From Gammaproteobacteria bacterium (GTDB lineage: Bacteria > Pseudomonadota > Gammaproteobacteria > S144-34), in NCBI GenBank assembly GCA_015494165.1, contig WGBS01000180.1, positions 1 to 11,464 of the forward strand: DNA of 11,464 nt, in the 5' to 3' direction. Made by a program: the position numbers and the translations under genes. How positions within the stretch are numbered: position 1 is the first letter of the stretch; every line of letters starts with the position of its first letter. A model generated the notes under the pieces. It searched no databases. It had not been told where the DNA came from and saw only the letters and a program-made list of their open reading frames with translations. Below, piece by piece: positions 1 to 8,860 of this stretch.

Positions 1-192
1 GCCGTGAGCGGCATCGCCGGCCCCGGCGGCGGGACGCCGGAGAAGCCCGTGGGCACCGTCTGGCTCGCGTGGGCGCGGGCGGGCGCGGGCGTGCGCACGC
101 GGCTCGCCCGCTTCGCGGGCGACCGCGAGGCCGTGCGGCGGCAGACGGTGCGCGCTGCGCTCGAGGGCCTCCTCGATGTCCTCGGCGGCTGA
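1..192 (+). CDS. CinA C-terminal domain / PncC nicotinamide-nucleotide amidohydrolase, 3' end only
   Basis: The reading frame is open from the first base to a TGA at 190-192, so the gene begins outside the window. The visible 63 residues open with A-V-S-G-I-A-G-P-G-G-G-T-P-E-K-P-V-G-T-V, the signature of the CinA C-terminal domain. That domain deamidates nicotinamide mononucleotide in NAD salvage (known for the family). The final ~40 residues form the usual C-terminal helix region. Whether this is a stand-alone PncC or a full-length CinA cannot be told from the fragment. Linkage to recA is a long-known bacterial arrangement and supports the call. The stop lies 17 nt inside the next gene, so the two are probably translationally coupled. 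Confidence 0.9.
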   Translation, partial: AVSGIAGPGGGTPEKPVGTVWLAWARAGAGVRTRLARFAGDREAVRRQTVRAALEGLLDVLGG

Positions 193-730
193 GGCCGAGG
201 GGGACGGGGGCCGCCGCGAGCGCCTGTTCTTCGCCCTGTGGCCGGATCGCGAGGTGCAGGAGGCGCTCGCACGCCAGGCCCGCCGGCTCGTGCGCAAGGC
301 CGGGCGTCGCATCCCGCCCGAGCGCATCCACATGACACTGGTCTTCCTCGGGTGGGTGGATCCTGCCACCCGCGCCTGCCTCGAGCGCGCGGCGGGCGCG
401 GTCGTCGTCCCGCCCTTCGAGCTCCTCGTCGACCGCGCCGGCGCCTTCCCGCGCGCGCGCGTGGTGTGGGCGGGGCCGGGCGCGGCGCCGGCGCCGCTGG
501 CCGCGCTCGAGGAGGCGCTGCGCGGGGCGGCGGCACGCTGCGGGCTGGAGACGGACCCGCGCCCCTTCGTGCCCCACGTCACGCTCGCGCGCAAGGCGGC
601 TCCGGTGCCGGCCGGGCCGCTTCCCGAGCCGGTGCGCTGGCCCGTGGCGGACTTCGCGCTGGTGCGCTCGCGCCTGCGCCCGGGCGGGGCCGAATACGAG
701 GTGCTGCGGCGCTGGCCGCTGCGCGCCTGA
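176..730 (+). CDS. thpR: RNA 2',3'-cyclic phosphodiesterase (2H phosphoesterase, ThpR/LigT family)
   Basis: The 184-residue product carries the two HxTx motifs that define 2H phosphoesterases: HMTL at residues 52-55, followed by VFLG, and HVTL at 134-137, preceded by P-F-V-P. Each histidine contributes to hydrolysis of 2',3'-cyclic phosphates to 2'-phosphate ends. These enzymes are cytoplasmic and were first studied as tRNA half ligases (family knowledge). Length is close to the family norm of ~175-190. The N-terminal F-F-A-L-W-P block (18-23) is also typical of the family. ATG at 176 is preceded by GAGGG at 163-167 with eight bases between, and overlaps the cinA 3' end by 17 nt. The first ~14 residues are a charged, poorly conserved extension, so a slightly later start is possible. 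Confidence 0.93.
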   Translation: MSSAAEAEGDGGRRERLFFALWPDREVQEALARQARRLVRKAGRRIPPERIHMTLVFLGWVDPATRACLERAAGAVVVPPFELLVDRAGAFPRARVVWAGPGAAPAPLAALEEALRGAAARCGLETDPRPFVPHVTLARKAAPVPAGPLPEPVRWPVADFALVRSRLRPGGAEYEVLRRWPLRA

Positions 731-760
731 GCGCCCGCGCGGCCTCGTCGCGCGGTGTGC

Positions 761-774
761 GACTGTGGGATAAT
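761..774 (+). promoter_or_regulatory. Candidate extended -10 promoter of recA
   Basis: In the 98-bp gap between thpR and recA, TG at 766-767 plus one base precedes GATAAT at 769-774. This is an extended -10 element, the only AT-rich hexamer in the gap. No good -35 hexamer sits 16-18 bp upstream, where the sequence is CGTCGC-like, which is common for extended -10 promoters. I see no LexA-type CTG-N10-CAG palindrome across or beside it. Transcription would start near 781, giving a leader of about 48 nt. This is inferred from motif only. Confidence 0.5.
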
Positions 775-828
775 CTCCGGAATCCTGAACCGCAGGCGGA
801 GACGAGGCAGGCGAGGCCGGGGGAGGAC

Positions 829-1860
<1,032 letters not shown>

Positions 1861-2300
1861 GGGCGGCGCGCGCGCCCGGGCGCTGAGGCTGCTGGCGCGG
1901 CGCGAGCACAGCCGCGCCGAGCTCGCCGCCAAGCTCGGCGCGCGCGGGCACGGCAGGGAGGAGATCGAGGCCGCCCTCGCGGGGCTCGCCGAAGCCGGCC
2001 TGCAGAGCGACGCCCGCTACGCCGAGGCCTACGCCCGCAGCCGGATGGAGCGCGGCTACGGCCCGCTGCGCATCCGTGCCGAGCTCGCCGCGCGCGGCGT
2101 GGACGAGGCGCTCGCCGAGCGGGCGCTGACGGCCCTCGGCGCCGACTGGACGGCGCAGGCGGCGGCGCTGCGCGCGCGCCGCTTCGGTCCCGGCCTGCCG
2201 CGCGCGGGCGCCGAGCGCGCGCGTCAGGCGCGCTGGCTCGCCGCGCGCGGCTTCCCGGCCGAGGTCGCGCGCGCGGTGCTGAAGGGATGGGAGAGCGACG

Positions 2301-4988
<2,688 letters not shown>

Positions 4989-4991
4989 CGC

Positions 4992-5021
4992 TTGCCGGCT
5001 GCGGCGGCGCTGTCGTTAAAT
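4992..5021 (+). promoter_or_regulatory. Weak candidate promoter between alaS and repeat copy A
   Basis: Immediately after the alaS stop, TTGCCG (4992-4997) and TTAAAT (5016-5021) are separated by 18 bp. TTAAAT is the only AT-rich hexamer before the repeat. If used, transcription would begin near 5028 and run through the whole repeat into lysC, giving a structured leader of about 300 nt. Each hexamer matches the consensus at only four or so positions, so the call is tentative. Confidence 0.35.
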
Positions 5022-5047
5022 ACCGCGCCTTCCGCGGGGACGCGATC

Positions 5048-5325
5048 CGGAAGCCCTGAAAAATTTTTTCAGGGCTTCCCCGCGGCCAGGGATGGCCGCG
5101 GGAAGGCGCGCCCGTCGTGCGCGACTTCGGGCACCGCAGCTGGTCTCGGCGCCCAGGGTGAAGCCGACGGTGCGGTTTGCGGGCGCGCGCGCCGATGGGC
5201 CGCGACTGCGCTGCGCGCCCGTGCCCACGGCGCTATGCACAGGGAAGTGCATGACGATACGGAGAGAAATCGAAATGGCCGCGAAGCGCTTCAGCGCTGA
5301 TTCAATCCGCGGAGCGGATTGATCA
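5048..5325 (-). repeat. Copy A of a ~280-bp hairpin-bounded interspersed repeat
   Basis: Read on the minus strand, this segment aligns end to end with plus-strand 7978-8258. It starts TGATCAATCCGC and ends CAGGGCTTCCG, with long identical blocks at both ends and in the middle, for example GTGGGCACGGGCGCG followed by a shared AGCGCAGTCGCGG. Structures in this copy: a 9-bp hairpin TCAATCCGC/GCGGATTGA at 5302-5322 with a GGA loop; an ATGCAC/GTGCAT hairpin at 5235-5252; a GC-rich hairpin at 5075-5105; and a terminal hairpin GGAAGCCCTGAAAAA/TTTTTCAGGGCTTCC at 5049-5079. The two ends are not inverted repeats of each other. It fills almost all of the alaS-lysC gap. No convincing protein is encoded. 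It is probably a non-autonomous mobile or palindromic repeat element; the family is inferred only from shape. Confidence 0.88.
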
Positions 5326-5330
5326 GTTCA

Positions 5331-6596
5331 ATGGCACTGATCGTCCAGAAGTACGGCGGCACCTCGGTCGGCTCGATCGAGCGCATCGAGCACGTCGCCG
5401 ACAAGGTGGCCGCCACGCGCAGGCAGGGCCACCAGGTGGTGGTGGTGGTCTCGGCCATGAGCGGGGAGACCGACCGCCTCCTGGGGCTCGCGCGCGCCAT
5501 CAGCGAGCGGCCGGACCCGCGCGAGCTCGACGTGCTGCTTGCCACCGGCGAGCAGGTCACCATCGCCCTGCTGGCCATCGCGCTCGCCAAGCGCGGCTGT
5601 CCGGCACGCTCCTACACCGGGGCCCAGGTCCACATCCTCACCGACAGCGCCCACAACAAGGCGCGCATCCGCGACATCGACGCCGCGCGCGTGCGCCGCG
5701 ACCTCGCCGAGGGCCGCGTGGTGGTGGTGGCCGGCTTCCAGGGCGTGGACGAGCACGGCAACATCACGACGCTCGGGCGCGGCGGCTCGGACACCACGGC
5801 CGTGGCGCTGGCCGCCGCGCTCGGGGCCGACGAGTGCCAGATCTTCACCGACGTCGACGGCGTCTACACCACCGACCCGCGCGTGGTCCCCGAGGCGCGC
5901 CGCCTCGACCGCATCACCTTCGAGGAGATGCTGGAGATGGCGAGCCTCGGCTCCAAGGTGCTCCAGATCCGCGCCGTCGAGTTCGCGGGCAAGTACAACG
6001 TGCCGCTGCGCGTGCTCTCCACCTTCGAGGAGGGCCCCGGCACCCTGATCACCTACGAGGAGCCCGAGATGGAGCAGCCGCTGATCTCCGGCGTGGCCTT
6101 CAACCGCGACGAGGCCAAGCTCACGGTCGTGGGCGTGCCCGACCAGCCGGGCGTGGCCTGGCGCATCCTGGGCCCCATCGCCGAGGCCAACATCGAGGTG
6201 GACATGATCGTGCAGAACGTGGGCGAGGACGGCACCACCGACTTCACCTTCACCGTCCACCGCAACGACTACCCGCAGGCGCTCGAGATCCTGCGGCGCA
6301 CGGCGGAGGCGCTCGGCGCGCGCGAGGTCACGGGCGACGACCGCATCGTCAAGATCTCGCTGGTCGGCGTCGGCATGCGCTCGCACGCCGGCATCGCCAG
6401 CCGCATGTTCGAGGCCCTGGCGAAGGAGGGGATCAACATCCGCATGATCTCGACCTCCGAGATCAAGATTTCGGTGGTCGTGGACGAGAAGTACCTCGAG
6501 CTCGGCGTGCGTGCGCTGCACGAGGCCTTCGACCTCGCGCGCGCGCCCGGCGAGGGGGAGGGCCAGCAGGCCGCCGAAGGCCCGTCCGCGGGCTGA
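5331..6596 (+). CDS. lysC: Aspartate kinase (monofunctional, feedback-regulated)
   Basis: The 421-residue product phosphorylates aspartate, the first step toward lysine, threonine, methionine and diaminopimelate. The kinase domain (1-~240) has KYGGTS at 7-12, the A-T-G-E-Q block at 71-75, G-R-G-G-S-D-T-T at 149-156 and T-D-V-D-G-V-Y-T-T-D-P-R at 173-184. Two ACT regulatory domains follow (~255-405), including G-V-G-M-R-S-H-A-G-I at 346-355, an effector-binding region in this class. ATG at 5331 gives the conserved MALIVQKYGGTS beginning but has no Shine-Dalgarno at the usual distance. A TTG at 5319, inside repeat copy A, has GGAG at 5311-5314 and would add four residues. The C-terminal ~15 residues (Gly/Glu/Ala-rich) are unconserved. 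Context alaS-lysC-csrA is standard in many gammaproteobacteria. Confidence 0.98.
   Translation: MALIVQKYGGTSVGSIERIEHVADKVAATRRQGHQVVVVVSAMSGETDRLLGLARAISERPDPRELDVLLATGEQVTIALLAIALAKRGCPARSYTGAQVHILTDSAHNKARIRDIDAARVRRDLAEGRVVVVAGFQGVDEHGNITTLGRGGSDTTAVALAAALGADECQIFTDVDGVYTTDPRVVPEARRLDRITFEEMLEMASLGSKVLQIRAVEFAGKYNVPLRVLSTFEEGPGTLITYEEPEMEQPLISGVAFNRDEAKLTVVGVPDQPGVAWRILGPIAEANIEVDMIVQNVGEDGTTDFTFTVHRNDYPQALEILRRTAEALGAREVTGDDRIVKISLVGVGMRSHAGIASRMFEALAKEGINIRMISTSEIKISVVVDEKYLELGVRALHEAFDLARAPGEGEGQQAAEGPSAG
6057..6071 (+). promoter_or_regulatory. Possible internal ribosome binding site and start for a LysC regulatory (beta) subunit
   Basis: Inside lysC, GAGGAG (6057-6062) lies six bases before an in-frame ATG at 6069 (Met247), opening M-E-Q-P-L-I-S-G-V-A. 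This is where the separately initiated beta subunit of alpha2beta2 aspartokinases begins in Corynebacterium and Bacillus (family knowledge). It would yield a ~175-residue protein of just the two ACT domains. The Shine-Dalgarno could be a coincidence of GAG GAG glutamate codons, so this is an inference. Confidence 0.4.
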
Positions 6597-6851
6597 ACGC
6601 CCGGCCATGGGGTATACTTGACGGCGGGAAGCAAAGGCCGGAACCGTCGCCCGTCCCGTCCCGGCGGCGCGGCGGCTTCGCAACACAACCGCACGCACAA
6701 TAAGGCACAAGGCACATAAGGGAGGCCCAGGCAGGCCTTCAGGCCCCGCGGCGCGTGCCGATAACGACACAGGGAGAGGGAACCGAAGGGAATCCGGTCG
6801 CGCGCGGCCCCGGGGAGGCGACGGGGTGATTGACGGACAAGGAGCGGAACC
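6597..6851 (+). promoter_or_regulatory. Long csrA leader with many GGA motifs, possible CsrA autoregulation
   Basis: There is no gene in this 255-nt gap. Its 3' half (6721-6848) holds eight GGA trinucleotides, the core of CsrA binding sites, at 6721, 6773, 6779, 6789, 6814, 6835, 6841 and 6846. Three occur in quick succession in AGGGAGAGGGAACCGAAGGG, and the one at 6841 lies in the csrA Shine-Dalgarno AAGGAG (6839-6844). In E. coli, CsrA represses its own translation through several such leader sites (established knowledge). Similar control here is inferred. High GC content makes chance GGAs common. Confidence 0.45.
6613..6618 (+). promoter_or_regulatory. Weak candidate -10 of a csrA promoter
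   Basis: TATACT at 6613-6618, 14 bases after the lysC stop, is a five-of-six match to the -10 consensus and is the first AT-rich hexamer after lysC. The region 17 bp upstream (GGGCTG) is a poor -35, so an activator or a longer lysC-csrA transcript may be involved. It would give a csrA leader of about 225 nt. Confidence 0.35.
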
Positions 6852-7079
6852 ATGCTGATTCTCACGCGCAGGGTGGGCGAGACGCTGATGATCGGTGACG
6901 AGGTGACCGTCACCGTCCTCGGGGTGCGCGGCAACCAGGTCCGCATCGGCGTGAACGCGCCGAAGGAGATCGCGGTCCACCGCGAGGAGATCTACGAGCG
7001 CATCAAGCGCGAGCGCGAGCAGGCGCAGGGGCCGGCCGGCGCCGAGGCGCCGGCGTCCGGCGGCGAAGGCGAGGGCTGA
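6852..7079 (+). CDS. csrA: Carbon storage regulator CsrA
   Basis: The product is a 75-residue homodimeric RNA-binding protein that binds GGA motifs in mRNA leaders and changes translation or stability, affecting carbon metabolism, motility and biofilm traits. The N-terminal MLILTRRVGE and the segment V-R-I-G-V-N-A-P-K-E-I-A-V-H-R-E-E-I (30-47) are diagnostic. The RNA-contact residues Leu4 and Arg6 and Val42 and Arg44 are all present. ATG at 6852 follows AAGGAG with seven bases between. The core is normal length (~60), and the last ~16 residues (Q-G-P-A-G-A-E-A onward) are a low-complexity Gly/Ala/Glu tail found variably in the family. Confidence 0.98.
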   Translation: MLILTRRVGETLMIGDEVTVTVLGVRGNQVRIGVNAPKEIAVHREEIYERIKREREQAQGPAGAEAPASGGEGEG

Positions 7080-7081
7080 GC

Positions 7082-7110
7082 TTGTCGCCCGCCGGGGCCG
7101 CGGCTATCCT
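7082..7110 (+). promoter_or_regulatory. sigma70-type promoter of tRNA-Ser
   Basis: TTGTCG (7082-7087) and TATCCT (7105-7110) are spaced by exactly 17 bp, starting two bases after the csrA stop. Transcription would begin near 7117, about 25 nt before the mature tRNA. The stretch after the -10 is GC-rich, as in promoters under stringent control. Position just before a tRNA supports the call. Confidence 0.65.
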
Positions 7111-7141
7111 AGCCGCCGACGGGCCCTGCGGCCCGGTCCCC

Positions 7142-7235
7142 GGAGAGATGGCCGAGCTGGTCGAAGGCGCTCCCCTGCTAAGGGAGTAAGGGGCCAAAAG
7201 CCCCTTCGAGGGTTCGAATCCCTCTCTCTCCGCCA
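7142..7235 (+). tRNA. tRNA-Ser, anticodon GCU
   Basis: This is a 94-nt class II tRNA with a 7-bp acceptor stem GGAGAGA (7142-7148) pairing with TCTCTCC (7225-7231), discriminator G7232 and encoded CCA (7233-7235). The D-arm is TGGCCGAGCTGGTCGAAGGC-like. The anticodon stem is CTCCC/GGGAG with loop CTGCTAA and anticodon GCT at 7177-7179, reading AGC/AGU. The long variable arm AGGGGCCAAAAGCCCCTT is the hallmark of tRNA-Ser. The T-arm contains GGTTCGAATCC. It sits directly after csrA, as in E. coli (serV). No intron or missing element is seen. Confidence 0.98.
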
Positions 7236-7342
7236 TATCCTCCCTTTGCTCCCGTGCGCTCAGGAGCTTAGCGGCGGGGGCCTTCCCGTGTCATCCGTTG
7301 TGTAGGCCAATGGCGCCGGCCTCGCCGTGCTCGGCGGACTTC

Positions 7343-7361
7343 GGCGGCCGGCCGCCTTTTT
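7343..7361 (+). terminator. Possible rho-independent terminator
   Basis: The palindrome GGCGGCCGGCCGCC (7343-7356) can fold as a 5-bp all-GC stem with a CCGG loop. It is followed at once by five T residues (7357-7361). It would end plus-strand transcripts from tRNA-Ser, about 108 nt after the mature 3' end. The stem is short and GC palindromes are common here, so confidence is moderate. Confidence 0.5.
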
Positions 7362-7534
7362 CCTGACGCGTCGGGGCTTTTGCGCCGGTCATGCGGGCGG
7401 CTGGTGCCGGGGATGCCCTTTCCGTCCGCGCGCTCCGCCTCGGGGCGTGAGCACCATGCAACCTTGCCCCGCATCCCCACCTGGCGGACGATCCCCGGGG
7501 CGAGGCCCGGCGCGGAGGTCGTTTGGCGCATGGG

Positions 7535-7570
7535 TGGCACACTGGGCCAGGCTGTGCCATGCTGATGGCA
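7535..7570 (+). promoter_or_regulatory. Inverted-repeat cluster upstream of the antitoxin gene, candidate operator
   Basis: TGGCACA (7535-7541) and TGTGCCA (7553-7559) form a 7-bp inverted repeat. The second arm also pairs with ATGGCA (7565-7570) through TGCCAT (7555-7560). Thus three alternating TGGCA-type half-sites lie 23-58 bp before the antitoxin ATG. Toxin-antitoxin operons are usually repressed by the antitoxin at such palindromes (general knowledge). Function here is inferred. Confidence 0.45.
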
Positions 7571-7592
7571 GCATGACCGGAGCGCTGGCCGT

Positions 7593-7853
7593 ATGGCACG
7601 AAGCGACAACGAGGTCCACGTCGGGGCGCAGGGAAGGGTCGTGATCCCTGCAGCCTTGCGCAAGGCGCTCAAGCTGAAGCGGGGCGATCGGCTCGTCGCC
7701 CGGAAAGTGGGCGAGAGCCTGGTCCTGGAGCGGCGCGAGGCGCTGGAGCGGCGCTTGCAGGAGCGTTTCGCGCACATCCCATCCGACGTCAGCCTCGTCG
7801 ACGAGCTCATCGCGGATCGGCTGGCCGAGGCGGAGCGGGAGGAGCGGCGCTGA
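7593..7853 (+). CDS. AbrB/SpoVT-domain antitoxin (VapB-type)
   Basis: The 86-residue product has a swapped-hairpin AbrB/MazE/SpoVT DNA-binding domain at about 8-48. The typical V-G-A-Q-G-R-V-V-I-P-A-A-L-R-K-A-L block (10-26) is followed by L-K-R-G-D-R-L-V-A-R (28-37) and E-S-L-V-L-E-R (41-47). The charged helical C-terminal half (48-86) is where such antitoxins embrace their PIN toxin. ATG at 7593 has GGAG at 7579-7582, ten bases upstream. Two bases separate its stop from the vapC-like ATG at 7856, a standard toxin-antitoxin operon arrangement. The antitoxin frame is intact although its partner toxin is broken, so it is now probably a solitary regulator or decaying. Confidence 0.85.
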   Translation: MARSDNEVHVGAQGRVVIPAALRKALKLKRGDRLVARKVGESLVLERREALERRLQERFAHIPSDVSLVDELIADRLAEAEREERR

Positions 7854-7855
7854 CG

Positions 7856-8519
7856 ATGGGGGTCGTGCTGGATGCCTCCGCCCTGCTCGCGTTTCTGCAC
7901 CGCGAGCCCGGCGGGGAGCACGTGCCGCCGTTGCTCGACGGTGCGCGCGTTTCCACGGTCAACTGGACCGGGGACTCTGATCAATCCGCTGCGCGGATTG
8001 ATCAGCGCTAAGGCGCTTCGCGCCCATTTTGATTTTTTCCTGTGTTGCCATGCACCTCCATGTGCATGGCGCCGTGGGCACGGGCGCGTAGCGCAGTCGC
8101 GGCCCATCGGCGCGCGTGCCCGCAGGCGGCACGGTCGGCGATGCCCCGGGCACCAGCCTCGGCCTAGGCGCCCGAAGCCACGCACGGCGGGCGCGCCTTC
8201 CCGCGGCCGTCCCTGGCCGCGGGGAAGCCCTGAAAAATCGAATTTTTCAGGGCTTCCGACCCAGAAGGCCGTGGAGCGCGGAGTGGAGACCGACGGCATG
8301 CGGGAAGGGCTCATGGAGCTGGGCGTGGTCTTCGAGCCCTTCACCGCCGATCACGCAGAAACGGCGGCGCTCCTGCGCGCCCGCACCCGCGAGCGAGGCC
8401 TGTCGCTTGCGGACCGTGCCTGCCTGGCGCTGGCACTGGACAGGGGCCTGAAAGTCGTGACGGCGGATCGCGCTTGGGCGGAGCTTGGGCTCGAGGTCAA
8501 GGTCGAGCTCATCCGCTGA
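7856..8519 (+). pseudogene. VapC-type PIN-domain toxin gene, interrupted by repeat copy B
   Basis: The N-terminal part (7856-~7977) encodes MGVVLDASALLAFLHREPGG and continues to A-R-V-S-T-V-N-W, the start of a PIN ribonuclease with catalytic Asp6. It then runs into the repeat and stops at TAA 8009-8011. The C-terminal part resumes after the repeat at about 8262 in a different frame: Q-K-A-V-E-R-G-V-E-T-D-G, then L-S-L-A-D-R-A-C-L-A-L-A and V-V-T-A-D-R-A-W, carrying the later PIN acidic residues, ending at TGA 8517-8519. The missing joint is where PIN toxins carry their second catalytic acid (N-x-x-E-V). Intact VapC toxins cleave tRNA or rRNA (family knowledge). A restart at ATG 8298 would give only a C-terminal fragment without Asp6. 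Confidence 0.9.
7978..8258 (+). repeat. Copy B of the ~280-bp hairpin-bounded repeat, inserted in the toxin gene
   Basis: This aligns throughout with the reverse complement of 5048-5325. Its left end is a perfect 12-bp hairpin TGATCAATCCGC/GCGGATTGATCA (7978-8004, loop TGC). Next are a 9-bp hairpin GCCATGCAC/GTGCATGGC (8047-8070), a GC-rich hairpin (8197-8227) and a terminal 16-bp hairpin (8223-8257) with an A/T tract around its CGA loop. The last two overlap by GGAAG (8223-8227), so they cannot both form fully. Differences from copy A lie mostly in loops and between hairpins. The length is not a multiple of three, so it shifts the toxin frame. A GACC occurs on both sides (7966-7969, 8258-8261), but whether that is a target duplication is unclear. 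Confidence 0.88.
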
Positions 8520-8568
8520 CCGGTTCGCCGGATGCCGTACGTGACGCCACGGATCCGCGCGGGCGGGC

Positions 8569-8769
8569 TCAGCCGCTCGAGCCGTCGTCGCGGCGGATCT
8601 CGACGTCCACGGGGCAGCCGTTCTCGTCGAGGCGCAGCTGCACGTCGATGGGCCGGCCGCAGTGCGGGCACTCCTCGAGCAGGTCGTCCTCGGGCGCGTT
8701 CTCGTCCAGCGTCAGATCGATGCGGGCGCCGCACCAGGGACAGCGGTCGTGCAGCTCGACGATGGTCAT
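8569..8769 (-). CDS. CPXCG-motif cysteine-rich small protein
   Basis: The product is 66 residues with two CPxCG knuckles, CPWCG (10-14) and CPHCG (34-38). These four cysteines are expected to bind one zinc ion in a rubredoxin-like ribbon. The rest is acidic (L-D-E-N-A-P-E-D-D-L-L-E-E between the knuckles). Length and layout match the CPXCG cysteine-rich family common in gammaproteobacteria, whose role is unknown. ATG at 8769 is preceded by GGGGAG about nine bases upstream, on the minus strand. The frame is open further upstream, but that part reads through the tRNA-Arg region and is not coding. It converges on the broken toxin gene and diverges from tRNA-Arg. Confidence 0.9.
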   Translation of the reverse strand: MTIVELHDRCPWCGARIDLTLDENAPEDDLLEECPHCGRPIDVQLRLDENGCPVDVEIRRDDGSSG

Positions 8770-8860
8770 CGCTCCACGCTCCCCGTTGTCGGACCGTACC
8801 CCAAGGATCGGGGTGGCGGGGCCGGCCTTCAAGGCGCGCGCGGCGTGCGCCGGCCTTCCC

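Larger units (their letters stand above)
7236..7592 (+). other. Unassigned 357-bp stretch after tRNA-Ser
   Basis: I see no gene here that I can support. Reading frames on both strands are Arg/Pro/Ala-rich, typical of chance frames at this GC content. Contents I can name are a possible terminator at 7343-7361 and an operator-like inverted-repeat cluster at 7535-7570, just before the antitoxin gene. The segment 7362-7530 shows no repeat, tRNA 3'-end duplication or conserved motif that I recognise. It may be remnant accessory DNA beside the tRNA. Confidence 0.5.

Noticed and set aside
5049..5079. The strong hairpin after alaS read as a classical intrinsic terminator.
   Set aside because: The T-tract lies inside the hairpin centre rather than after the stem. 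The same hairpin occurs in copy B within the toxin gene, so it belongs to the repeat.
5328..6980. A 550-residue minus-strand frame across lysC and the start of csrA.
   Set aside because: It is antisense to two confidently identified genes and is low complexity.
5048..8258. The pair of repeats as ends of one composite transposon carrying lysC and csrA.
   Set aside because: The interior is the conserved core order lysC-csrA-tRNA-Ser found in many gammaproteobacteria, so it was not moved as a unit.
7966..8261. GACC on both sides of copy B as a 4-bp target duplication.
   Set aside because: Removing the element plus one GACC restores the frame, but the joined sequence would lack about three residues (including the catalytic Glu) usual at this point in VapC proteins. 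Copy A shows no matching duplication. The evidence is too weak without an empty site.
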